A stretch of 8,347 bases of DNA from DATGIQ01 sp035295665 (GTDB lineage Bacteria; Planctomycetota; Planctomycetia; Gemmatales; Gemmataceae). The notes under the pieces are model-generated. The model was not told the DNA's origin, searched no databases, and saw nothing but the letters and a program-made list of their open reading frames with translations. The position numbers and the translations under genes are program-made. The stretch lies in contig DATGIQ010000210.1 in assembly GCA_035295665.1 (NCBI GenBank), positions 1-8,347 of the forward strand, written 5' to 3'. Shown here one piece after another: positions 1-8,326 of the stretch (within the stretch, counting starts at the first letter, position 1; every line of letters begins with the position of its first letter).

Positions 1-1572
1 ATGGCCTGGTGGACCCATTCCGCCAACGGCACAGCCGGCTCCTCCGCGGCCAACGAAAAGGCTGTCCCTGGCTGGACCATGTTCGGCGGTACGATCAACC
101 GCAACTTTGTGAACACCTTTGAGCGAAACGTGCCGATCGAATGGAGTGTGGAGCCCGGGAGCGAGAAACACGTCAAATGGAGCGTCGACCTGGGCTCCAA
201 GGCTTACGGCGGACCGATCATCGCCGGCGGCAAAATCTTTATCGGCACCAATAACAAGAAGCCGCGCAATCCCCGCGACGTGGATAAAGCCACCAAGGAG
301 CCGATCGATAAAGGCATTATCATGTGCTTCCGCGAGTCGGACGGCAAGTTCCTCTGGCAAGCCGTTCACGACAAGCTCGCTGCCGGCCGTGTTAACGATT
401 GGCCCGAGGAAGGGATCTGTTCTTCGCCCACCGTGGAAGGCAATCGGCTCTACTACGTCAGCAACCGCTGCGAGCTGATCTGTGCGGATACGGAAGGATT
501 CCTGGACGGAAAGAACGACGGCGTCCAGGACGAGGAGTACAAGGACCCGACCGATGCCGATATCGTGTGGCGGCTGGACATGATCAAGGAACTGAATGTC
601 TTCCCACACAACCTCGCAGTCTGCTCGCCGTTGGTTGTGGGTGATGTGATCTACGTGATCACCAGCAACGGCGTGGACGAAGGCCACATCAATATCCCCG
701 CCCCCCGGGCGCCCAGTTTCGTTGCCGTCAACAAAAAGACCGGCAAAGTGCTTTGGCAGAAAAACTATCCGACCATGAACCTGCTCAAGCCGGGCGCGAA
801 CCTGAAAGACCTGGTGGACCGGGGGCTGGTTCTCATGCACGGCCAATGGTCCAATCCCGTTTATGCCCAGGTGAACGGCAAGGGCCAGATCATCTTCCCC
901 GGCGGAGACGGCTGGCTGTACTCGGTCGAACCGGAGAGTGGCGAAATCATCTGGAAGTTCGACTGCAATCCCAAGGGCTCGGTTTACCAGCTCGGCACCA
1001 AAGGGACCCGCAGCGACTTTGTGGCCACGCCGGTCGTCCACGACAACAAGGTCTATATCGGTGTCGGCCAAGACCCCGAGCACAAAGAAGGGGTTGGCCA
1101 CCTGTGGTGCGTGGACATCACCAAACGCGGCGATGTTTCGCCGGTCAATAACAATTTCAATCCCGACGACCCGGTCAACAAGGCCTCGGGGCTGGTTTGG
1201 CACTACGGCGGCCCCGCGCCGGAGAGCAGCGACCGCAATTACATCTTCGGACGCACCCTCTCCACCTGCGCGGTCCATGACGGTTTGACTTACGCCGCCG
1301 AGCTGGCCGGCTACGTCCACTGCCTGGATGCCCGCACCGGCAAAAAATATTGGGACCATGACATGGGGGCCGCTACCTGGAGTTCGCCCTACTGGGTGGA
1401 CGGCAAGGTCTACATTGGCAACGACAACGGTGAGCTGTTGATCTTCGCCCACGGCAAAGAAAAGAAATTGCTTGCCACCATTAACATGGAGGGCAAGATC
1501 CGGGCCACGCCGGTGGCCGCCAACGGCGTCCTCTATGTGATGACGGAGAACAAGCTGTACGCCATCAAGTAA
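1..1572 (+). CDS. PQQ-like beta-propeller repeat protein, copy 1 (probably 5'-partial)
   Basis: The 523 readable codons encode a beta-propeller of the PQQ/quinoprotein-like type. Blade-closing motifs of the form AxDxxTGxxxW recur: ESDGKFLW (112-119), NKKTGKVLW (244-252), EPESGEIIW (310-318) and DARTGKKYW (443-451). Between them are strands of the type SPxVxGxxxYV and ATPVVHDNKVYIG (342-354). It is clearly homologous to the next gene along its whole length. Alignment of the first conserved Trp (W25 here, W61 in copy 2) implies that about 36 residues, including an export signal, lie before the window, so the ATG at base 1 is probably an internal Met. Two segments are absent from copy 2: residues about 163-187, which contain an Asp-rich loop DGKNDGVQDEE that resembles a calcium-binding loop, and residues about 261-277. 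No quinoprotein dehydrogenase catalytic residues could be assigned, so an enzymatic role is not claimed. A secreted or periplasmic binding or scaffold role is equally possible. Confidence 0.85.
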   Translation: MAWWTHSANGTAGSSAANEKAVPGWTMFGGTINRNFVNTFERNVPIEWSVEPGSEKHVKWSVDLGSKAYGGPIIAGGKIFIGTNNKKPRNPRDVDKATKEPIDKGIIMCFRESDGKFLWQAVHDKLAAGRVNDWPEEGICSSPTVEGNRLYYVSNRCELICADTEGFLDGKNDGVQDEEYKDPTDADIVWRLDMIKELNVFPHNLAVCSPLVVGDVIYVITSNGVDEGHINIPAPRAPSFVAVNKKTGKVLWQKNYPTMNLLKPGANLKDLVDRGLVLMHGQWSNPVYAQVNGKGQIIFPGGDGWLYSVEPESGEIIWKFDCNPKGSVYQLGTKGTRSDFVATPVVHDNKVYIGVGQDPEHKEGVGHLWCVDITKRGDVSPVNNNFNPDDPVNKASGLVWHYGGPAPESSDRNYIFGRTLSTCAVHDGLTYAAELAGYVHCLDARTGKKYWDHDMGAATWSSPYWVDGKVYIGNDNGELLIFAHGKEKKLLATINMEGKIRATPVAANGVLYVMTENKLYAIK

Positions 1573-1584
1573 CCACGGGTTCCC

Positions 1585-3141
1585 ATGTTTCAGAGAAAGC
1601 CACGGATGAAATTAGATCGTTCGCATGTGCTATCGGCATTGGTCTTTGCGGTCCCGGCCGTGCTGCCGCCGTTGGTGGGGAGCCTTCTGGTCTCTGCTGC
1701 TGCCATGTTGGGGATCGCAGCCGGAACGGGAGCCGCCCAATCTCCGACCGCGGACGCACGCTCTTGGCCGATGCTCGGCGGGACACCGCAGCGCAACATG
1801 GTCAACTCCGTGGCGAAGGGCATTCCCAGCCAATGGGATATCAAGGAAGGTGCTCAGAAGAACATCAAATGGGTCGCTTCCATCGGTACCCGGGGTTATG
1901 GCTGCGCGATCGTCTCGGACGGCAAAGTGTTCGTCGGCACCAATAACCAGAAGCCACGCGATCCCAAGATCAAGGGCGACAAAGCCGTGCTGCTTTGCTT
2001 CCGGGAATCGGATGGTCAATTCCTTTGGCAGCTGACCCACGATATGCCCCCGCCGGATGTGGCCCGCGAAGCGCGGGGCGATGGATTGCTATCCAATCCG
2101 GTGGTAGAAGGCCAACGACTCTATTACGTTACACCGGCGGCGGAGGTCATCTGCGCCGATGTCAATGGATCGGTTGTCTGGCGGTTCGACATGATGGACA
2201 AGCTCAAGGTGTTCCCGTGCTATGTGAATAGCTGCTCCCCTCTCCTTGTGGGGGACCTCTTGTTCGTGACCACGGGGAACGGCCGTGATGGCGAGCACCA
2301 ACTGCCTTCGCCCAAGGCTCCGAGCTTCGTCGCCATCGACAAGAAAACCGGCACCGTCCGCTGGCAGGACAGTTCGCCCGGCACCAATATCATGGATGGG
2401 CAATGGTCCAATCCGGTTTACGCGGAGGCCAACGGCAAAGGCCAGGTCATCTTCCCCGGTGGAGACGGTTGGCTCTACGCCTTCGAGCCGGCCAACGGCA
2501 AGCTGATCTGGAAGTTCGATTGCAATCCGAAAGCGGCTACGCCGTACAAGCCGGGCGGCCGGGGACAGCGCAATTTCTTCCTGGCCACGCCGGTGGTTCA
2601 TGATCAGAAGGTTTACGTCGGCCTCGGGCAGGAACCGGGTCAAGACGGACCGGGAGTGAGCCATTTTTGGTGCGTCGACATCACGAAGACCGGCGATGTC
2701 TCTCCCGTGAATGATAATTTTGATCCGCGGGCGCCCGTCAACAAAAACTCTGCCCTGGTCTGGCACTACGGCGGCCTGGCCAAGAAGGATTCAGGGCGCG
2801 ACTGGGACTTCGGCCGGACGATCAGTACCTGTGCCGTCCAGGACGGTCTGGTGTACATCGCGGAGATGGACGGTTATCTCCATTGCCTCGATGCCCGGAC
2901 CGGCCAAAAATATTGGGAGCATGACCTCAAGGCGGAGATCTGGGGTTCGCCCTATTGGGTCGATGGCAAGATCTATCTCGGCGACGAAGACGGCGACGTG
3001 TGCGTTTTCGCCCACGGCAAGGAAAAGAAGCTGCTTGGCCAAATGCCAATGGAACAGCCGATCAAGGGGACGCCCGTGGTGGCTAATGGCGTGCTGTACG
3101 TGGTGACGGATACGCAGATGTTCGCGATTGCGAATAAGTAA
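1585..3141 (+). CDS. PQQ-like beta-propeller repeat protein, copy 2, exported
   Basis: This 518-residue protein is a tandem paralogue of the preceding gene, 12 bases downstream of its stop. It starts with a basic segment (residues 1-13) and a long hydrophobic Ala/Leu/Val stretch (about 15-50), followed by GAA-QSP, a plausible signal peptidase I site near residue 51. The mature part carries propeller motifs ESDGQFLW (141-148), DKKTGTVRW (252-260), EPANGKLIW (301-309) and DARTGQKYW (436-444), and shares long near-identical blocks with copy 1, such as QWSNPVYA, FPGGDGWLY, KFDCNPK and FAHGKEKKLL. The hydrophobic stretch is longer than a usual signal peptide. A second in-frame ATG at 1606 has a better purine-rich upstream sequence (AGAGAAAG) and would shorten the N-terminus by 7 residues. 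Membership of the PQQ-like domain superfamily is firm. The ligand, any cofactor and the function are unknown, and the fold also occurs in BamB and in quinoprotein dehydrogenases. Confidence 0.9.
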   Translation: MFQRKPRMKLDRSHVLSALVFAVPAVLPPLVGSLLVSAAAMLGIAAGTGAAQSPTADARSWPMLGGTPQRNMVNSVAKGIPSQWDIKEGAQKNIKWVASIGTRGYGCAIVSDGKVFVGTNNQKPRDPKIKGDKAVLLCFRESDGQFLWQLTHDMPPPDVAREARGDGLLSNPVVEGQRLYYVTPAAEVICADVNGSVVWRFDMMDKLKVFPCYVNSCSPLLVGDLLFVTTGNGRDGEHQLPSPKAPSFVAIDKKTGTVRWQDSSPGTNIMDGQWSNPVYAEANGKGQVIFPGGDGWLYAFEPANGKLIWKFDCNPKAATPYKPGGRGQRNFFLATPVVHDQKVYVGLGQEPGQDGPGVSHFWCVDITKTGDVSPVNDNFDPRAPVNKNSALVWHYGGLAKKDSGRDWDFGRTISTCAVQDGLVYIAEMDGYLHCLDARTGQKYWEHDLKAEIWGSPYWVDGKIYLGDEDGDVCVFAHGKEKKLLGQMPMEQPIKGTPVVANGVLYVVTDTQMFAIANK

Positions 3142-3143
3142 TG
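3139..3143 (+). promoter_or_regulatory. TAATG stop/start overlap
   Basis: The TAA stop of the second propeller gene (3139-3141) shares one base with the ATG of the nucleotidyltransferase gene (3141-3143). This arrangement fits termination-reinitiation coupling, and it supports this start because no purine-rich ribosome binding site stands at the usual distance. Confidence 0.6.
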
Positions 3144-3947
3144 GTTGCACAACCCAAAGATCTATGGAAGCTCGTGCTGGAGCGGCACGAAATCGATCCC
3201 GCCGACTTGGCCGAGGCGATCGAGGAGCGGACCCGCGAAGGCGAATTGGATTCTCGCACACGTCTTCCGATTCTTGATAGCGTGGTGGCGCTGGAGAGGT
3301 ATTGGGGACAAAAGCGACACATGGCCTGGATGGACACATGTCCGGCACGGCAACGAATCGAGTCCATTCTCCGTCAGGATTGGGGCGAACCGGGGTTTCC
3401 TTCCCTTTCAAGGCGGGTCATGGACACTACCCGGCCAGAACAGATTTGGGAGTTCTTCCGCGAACTGGGAATGCACCTTCACCGGAATGCGCGGCTCTAC
3501 ATCGGGCGCTCGGCTGCACTGATTTTGACTGGATACCTAGCGCGTGTAACCGAAGATATCGATGTGGTCGATGAAGTCCCGGCGGAACTACGCTCGGAAC
3601 GAGAGTTCTTGGATCGTTTGCAGGAACGCTTCGACCTAGGGTTGGCCCACTTTCGGTCCCATTGTCTGCCGATGGGCTGGCAGCAGCGCGTTCATTCGTT
3701 GGAGTCTTTGGGCTACCTGCAAGTATATCTCGTGGATGTCAACGATGTGTTCTTGAGCAAGCTGTTCAGCAGTCGGATCAAGGGCCATGACGACTTGCGG
3801 ATGCTCAGACCGCAACTCGAAAAAGAAACCGTAATCCGTCGCTGGAAGCGAACCACCGTTTCCATGTTGGCAGCGCCCCCGCTTCGTCAGCGGGCTGCCG
3901 ACAATTGGTACATCCTTTACGGAGAAGTGTTACCCACAGGAGAATAA
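3141..3947 (+). CDS. nucleotidyltransferase-fold protein (DUF6036/AbiEii-like)
   Basis: This 268-residue protein has a recognisable nucleotidyltransferase core at residues about 119-223. IGRSAALILTG (121-131) resembles the G-[GS] signature, and RVTEDIDVV (135-143) supplies the paired Asp residues D139 and D141. The later block DVFLSKLFSSRIKGHDDLRML (from 202) resembles the K-x(n)-R-x-KDxxDL helix of DUF6036 and AbiEii-type proteins, and D199 in VYLVDV may be the third acidic residue. The first 110 residues are not recognisable to me. The ATG overlaps the stop codon of the preceding propeller gene (TAATG), and no clear Shine-Dalgarno sequence is seen, so translation probably depends on termination upstream. 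Base composition looks lower in GC than in its neighbours by eye. No HEPN or antitoxin-like partner lies next to it. Fold assignment is moderately confident; the substrate (nucleotide transfer to protein, RNA or small molecule) is unknown. Confidence 0.7.
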   Translation: MVAQPKDLWKLVLERHEIDPADLAEAIEERTREGELDSRTRLPILDSVVALERYWGQKRHMAWMDTCPARQRIESILRQDWGEPGFPSLSRRVMDTTRPEQIWEFFRELGMHLHRNARLYIGRSAALILTGYLARVTEDIDVVDEVPAELRSEREFLDRLQERFDLGLAHFRSHCLPMGWQQRVHSLESLGYLQVYLVDVNDVFLSKLFSSRIKGHDDLRMLRPQLEKETVIRRWKRTTVSMLAAPPLRQRAADNWYILYGEVLPTGE

Positions 3948-3956
3948 CTCCCCACA

Positions 3957-5051
<1,095 letters not shown>

Positions 5052-5099
5052 GGGCGGGTTCTGGCTCGTGAGCGTTGGTATACACTGGATCTCCTTACG

Positions 5100-5113
5100 A
5101 AGGGGTTATCCCC
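5100..5113 (+). promoter_or_regulatory. Ribosome binding site within a small inverted repeat
   Basis: AAGGGG ends 9 bases before the ATG of the lipoprotein gene. Its four G residues pair with CCCC across a TTAT loop (GGGGTTATCCCC, 5102-5113), right up to the start codon. The repeat could partly hide the ribosome binding site. The stem is only four base pairs long, so a regulatory role is speculative. Confidence 0.35.
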
Positions 5114-5114
5114 G

Positions 5115-5468
5115 ATGAATCGTGCATCTTGGCTGGGACGGATGGCAATGCTTTTCTTGCTCTGTCTTGCCATCCCGGCTTGTACCGGCAACGCCAATCT
5201 TACCAAGGCGAATGTTGATAAGATCAAGCCGGGGATGACTCTCACGGAAGTCGAAGCCGTGCTCGGCAAAGGCGACTCGGAAAGCGGGCTCGATCTTTCG
5301 GAAGGATCCAGTGCTGCGGGGGCGCTCGGCGTTACCACCTTGTCGGCCGCTCCATCGCGAAGCTCATCCATCAAGTGGATGCGCTGGGGCGATGATAGCA
5401 AATTCATTCGTATTGGTTTCCAGGGAGACAAAGTCGCCAAGGGTAAGATCGAACAAAAAGGTCTGTGA
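5115..5468 (+). CDS. small BamE/DUF3862-like lipoprotein
   Basis: This 117-residue protein has an N-terminal basic segment, a hydrophobic stretch AMLFLLCLAIPA and then C23 (IPAC), a plausible though not ideal lipobox, so it is predicted to be lipid-anchored after signal peptidase II cleavage. The start of the mature part, ANVDKIKPGMTLTEVEAVLG (32-51), is the hallmark of SmpA/OmlA (BamE-like) and DUF3862 domains. The ending with IRIGFQGDKV followed by QKGL also fits that family. The middle (about 58-84) is rich in Ser, Gly and Ala and looks like a linker. It lies between the adenylate-forming enzyme and the ALDH, 63 bases after the former, and has its own ribosome binding site AAGGGG (5100-5105). 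A link to the surrounding metabolic enzymes is not evident, and it may be an independent cell-envelope gene. Confidence 0.75.
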   Translation: MNRASWLGRMAMLFLLCLAIPACTGNANLTKANVDKIKPGMTLTEVEAVLGKGDSESGLDLSEGSSAAGALGVTTLSAAPSRSSSIKWMRWGDDSKFIRIGFQGDKVAKGKIEQKGL

Positions 5469-5536
5469 CGCTTGCTCCTGTCCAAGCGCGCGGACGAATG
5501 GCCCACCGAGGGCAGTGACGTTGTTGCCGAACCACC

Positions 5537-5544
5537 GAGGAGAG
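5537..5544 (+). promoter_or_regulatory. Ribosome binding site of the ALDH gene
   Basis: GAGGAGAG lies 5 bases before the ATG at 5550 and decides the start of the aldehyde-dehydrogenase-superfamily gene. The reading frame stays open upstream to another ATG at 5472, but that ATG lacks such a site and adds 26 residues of unconserved character. Confidence 0.65.
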
Positions 5545-5549
5545 CCTTT

Positions 5550-6983
5550 ATGATCCACATCCCCGTGCTCCGCTGGGGCGAGCCATACAAAAGCTTGGAC
5601 ATCGACAAAGTGGTCCACTTTGCGACCGGGGAACCGCTGGCGGAAGTAAGCCGAGCCAATGGCGGCCTGATCGAGCGCGATATGCGGCACGCCAACCGGG
5701 CCCGCGATGTGCTCCGCGAAATTCCCATTGCTGAGTTGATCCAATGGGTCAAAAAAGCGGCCGATCTCTATGTCGACGCTGAGCTGCCGCTCGGCGACGG
5801 CACGCAAACGCCGGATCAATTCGTGCACATGCAGTCGGCTACCACAGGGCTCCCCGAGCACATGTGCCGGTTCAACATGAAGAAGAACCACTTCGTGCTC
5901 AACCAGATGGATAAGATGCTCGATGCCCTCACGCGCGGCCTGGACCTCAACATTCTGTCGCGCGGCTATGGCGTCGAACATCGTGGCGTGCCGGTCAGTT
6001 ACCAGGCGCAATCGCCTGTGTTGGGCATGGTGCTACCTAGCAATTCCCCTGGGGTTCATACCCTATGGCTGCCGATCATCCCCATGCAGGTTGGCCTGGT
6101 GCTCAAGCCGGGACCGCAAGAGCCGTGGACCCCCTACCGCATGACGCAGGCCTTCCTGCAAGCCGGCATTCCGAAACAGGCCATCGCCATCTACCCGGGC
6201 CTCGGTGATGTGGGCGCGGCCGTGCTCGCCAGCTGCCCGCGCAGCCTGATCTTCGGCGGCAGTGCCACGGTCGAACAGTACAAGGGAAATCCCCGCGTCC
6301 AGGCCCACGGACCGGGCTTCAGCAAGATCCTCTTGGGCGATGATCAGGTGGACCACTGGGAGAAATACCTGGACGTCATGGCGGATAGCGTCTTCATTAA
6401 CAGCGGCCGCGGCTGCATCAACTGCTCCGGCATCTGGGCGTCCCGGCATACCCGCGAAATTGCTGAGGCCTTGGCCGAGCGGATGGGACCGGTCCAGCCG
6501 CTGCCTCCGGAAGACCCTCAATCCGCGCTGGCGGCTTTCACCGTGGCGGGCCAGGCCGAGGCGATCTCCGCCGAGATCGACCGCGATCTCCAGGCTCCCG
6601 GCGTTCACGATATGACCGCCAAGTTCGGCAACCGCCTGGTGACGCGCGAGCGCTGTGCGTATCTGCGGCCGACGGTTATCCTTTGCGACTCTCCCGAGCC
6701 GGCCCTTGCCCGCAAGGAATACATGTTCCCCTTTGTCACGGTTGTGCAGTGTCCGCAGGAGCAGATGATCAACGCCATTGGACCAACCCTTGTCTGCTCG
6801 GCGATCACGACCGACAAGAAGCTACAGCGCAAGCTCATCGACGCGACCAACGTCGACCGGCTGAATATCGGGCCGATCCCTACGATCCAGTTGAACTGGC
6901 TCCAGCCGCATGAAGGAAGCATCGTGGACTTCCTCTTCCGGGCCCGAGCGTTCCAGTTTGACAAGGGTATGATCGGCGTGTGA
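5550..6983 (+). CDS. Aldehyde dehydrogenase superfamily protein, possibly acyl-thioester reductase (LuxC-like)
   Basis: From the ATG at 5550 the product is 477 residues long. ALDH-superfamily landmarks appear in order: LPSNSPGVH (162-170) in place of the PWNxP segment; VGLVLKPGPQEPWTP (181-195) with the cofactor-binding Lys K186; IFGGSATVEQY (234-244) as the GSxxxG-type segment; NSGRGCINCSG (284-294) with the catalytic Cys predicted as C289 and a second Cys at C292; and ARKEYMFPFVTVV (387-399) matching E-x-F-G-P with E390. Where ordinary ALDHs have ELGG with the general-base Glu, this protein has HGPGFSKILLGDD (253-265). That resembles the GPGN segment of acylating ALDHs such as EutE/PduP and suggests reduction of an acyl thioester to an aldehyde rather than oxidation to acid. 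It follows an acyl-adenylating enzyme and precedes an Fe-alcohol dehydrogenase. Acylating versus oxidising activity is an inference; superfamily membership is firm. Confidence 0.8.
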   Translation: MIHIPVLRWGEPYKSLDIDKVVHFATGEPLAEVSRANGGLIERDMRHANRARDVLREIPIAELIQWVKKAADLYVDAELPLGDGTQTPDQFVHMQSATTGLPEHMCRFNMKKNHFVLNQMDKMLDALTRGLDLNILSRGYGVEHRGVPVSYQAQSPVLGMVLPSNSPGVHTLWLPIIPMQVGLVLKPGPQEPWTPYRMTQAFLQAGIPKQAIAIYPGLGDVGAAVLASCPRSLIFGGSATVEQYKGNPRVQAHGPGFSKILLGDDQVDHWEKYLDVMADSVFINSGRGCINCSGIWASRHTREIAEALAERMGPVQPLPPEDPQSALAAFTVAGQAEAISAEIDRDLQAPGVHDMTAKFGNRLVTRERCAYLRPTVILCDSPEPALARKEYMFPFVTVVQCPQEQMINAIGPTLVCSAITTDKKLQRKLIDATNVDRLNIGPIPTIQLNWLQPHEGSIVDFLFRARAFQFDKGMIGV

Positions 6984-7108
6984 AGGAGCCATCCAGGCGG
7001 GCGGGTACGTCGGTTTTCGGTTCTTACTCCGATCCGGAAATGGGGGGGCCTGCTCGCCGGTGGGAAGCGCGGGCGTCCTTCCAGCATCGGACCAGCGAGA
7101 ATGGCTTT

Positions 7109-8326
7109 ATGGAGTCCACTGTCTCACCCGTTTCTGTTGAGGACACGCCACCGACCGGTCTGAATTGGTCGTTGCCGTCGTTTGATTCTCTGCCGCTCAC
7201 CCGGATCGTCTTCGGATCAGGCTCGCTCAACCGGCTTGGGGAGCTGGTGCGTGAGCTGGGCGGAACGCGCGTGCTCTTGGTCACGGACCCCGGTCTGGAG
7301 GCGGCCGGTCATCCGCAGCGCGCATTAGCGGCGCTGCGCAGCGCTGCGCTGGACGTTTTCCTCTTCGATGGCGTGGAGGAAAACCCGACCACACAACACG
7401 TGGATCAAGGGTTGGCCGCCGCGCAAACGCACCGCGTGGATTTCCTCGTTGCCATTGGCGGCGGTAGCTCGATGGACTGCGCCAAAGGAATCAACTTCCT
7501 GTTGACCAATGGCGGGACGATGGCCGATTACATGGGCTTCGGCCGAGCCACCGAGCCGATGCTTCCTTCCATCGGCGTGCCGACGACCTCCGGCACCGGA
7601 AGCGAGGCCCAGTCCTACGCCCTGATCGCCGATGACCAGACGCACATGAAGATGGCCTGCGGCGACCGCAAGGCCGCCTTCCGGATTGCCCTTCTTGATC
7701 CCGAAGTGACGGTGACCCAGCCGACCCGAGTGACGGCCATCACGGGGATTGATGCCCTGTCGCATGCCCTGGAGGCGTATGTCACAACCAAGCGCAACCC
7801 CATGTCGCAGATGTTCGCGCGGGAGGCCTGGCGGCTGCTCCAGGCGAACCTGGAAATTGTGCTGCACGATCCAGGCAACCACCAAGCCCGCGGTGCTATG
7901 CAGCTGGGCGCTCACTTCGCCGGAGTGGCCATCGAGAACTCGATGCTGGGCGCCTGCCATGCCTGTGCGAATCCCCTGACTGCCCATTATGGGTTGACGC
8001 ACGGCATCGCTATCGGCATCCTGTTGCCGCATATCCTTCGCTTCAACGCTTCCGTAGCCGGTCCGCTCTACTGGGAGTTGGCTCACGAGGCCCGGCTGCT
8101 GAACGGCGACCGGAGCGTGGCCGCGGAATCGCTGGCCCGGCGTGTTACCGAGCTGATGCAATTGGCTGGCTTGCCGACGACTCTTGCCGCATGTGGCGTG
8201 GCAGATGGAATCTTCCCGGTGTTGGCGGAAGAGGCGGCCCAGCAGTGGACCGGCCGCTTCAACCCGCGGCCGGTGATGGAGGCCGATTTACTCCGGTTGT
8301 ATCGTGCGGCCTATGGAAGAGAATGA
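7109..8326 (+). CDS. Iron-containing (group III) alcohol dehydrogenase
   Basis: The product (405 residues from the ATG at 7109) interconverts aldehydes and alcohols with NAD(P)H and a bound metal. IVFGSGSLNRLG (33-44) opens the N-terminal dinucleotide-binding domain, and AIGGGSSMDCAKG (115-127) is the GGGS cofactor motif. Next come PTTSGTGSEA (158-167) and the C-terminal metal domain. All four metal ligands of the family are visible: D215 and H219 in GIDALSHALEAY, H284 in GACHACANPL, and H298 in GLTHGIAIGILLPHI. The 14-residue spacing of the two His residues equals that in FucO. Length fits the family. The frame is open back to a GTG at 6980 that overlaps the ALDH stop, and to an ATG at 7040; these would add a non-conserved 23-43 residue leader, so 7109 is preferred although its ribosome binding site is weak. 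It probably reduces the aldehyde made by the preceding ALDH; the reverse direction is possible. Confidence 0.85.
   Translation: MESTVSPVSVEDTPPTGLNWSLPSFDSLPLTRIVFGSGSLNRLGELVRELGGTRVLLVTDPGLEAAGHPQRALAALRSAALDVFLFDGVEENPTTQHVDQGLAAAQTHRVDFLVAIGGGSSMDCAKGINFLLTNGGTMADYMGFGRATEPMLPSIGVPTTSGTGSEAQSYALIADDQTHMKMACGDRKAAFRIALLDPEVTVTQPTRVTAITGIDALSHALEAYVTTKRNPMSQMFAREAWRLLQANLEIVLHDPGNHQARGAMQLGAHFAGVAIENSMLGACHACANPLTAHYGLTHGIAIGILLPHILRFNASVAGPLYWELAHEARLLNGDRSVAAESLARRVTELMQLAGLPTTLAACGVADGIFPVLAEEAAQQWTGRFNPRPVMEADLLRLYRAAYGRE

Noticed and set aside
2089..2766. Long minus-strand open frame (225 codons) inside the second propeller gene
   Set aside because: It lies fully antisense to a well-supported gene, has no recognisable domain and is expected from codon bias in high-GC DNA.
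5059..5084. Possible promoter before the lipoprotein gene (TATACA at 5079-5084)
   Set aside because: The -10-like hexamer is reasonable, but no -35 element stands at 16-18 bases; the nearest TTCTGG is only 14 bases away.
5472..5549. Upstream ATG at 5472 as the ALDH start
   Set aside because: It adds 26 residues without family resemblance, while the ATG at 5550 has a strong GAGGAGAG site and gives the expected length.
5364..6011. Minus-strand open frames (215 and 234 codons) across the lipoprotein-ALDH junction
   Set aside because: They overlap two supported plus-strand genes and show no domain. They are treated as shadow frames.
6984..7108. A terminator between the ALDH and Fe-ADH genes
   Set aside because: No GC-rich hairpin followed by a T run was found in this spacer.
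7325..8161. Minus-strand open frame of 278 codons opposite the Fe-ADH
   Set aside because: The plus strand encodes all the Fe-ADH motifs and metal ligands. The antisense product is rich in His, Gly and Arg with no family resemblance.
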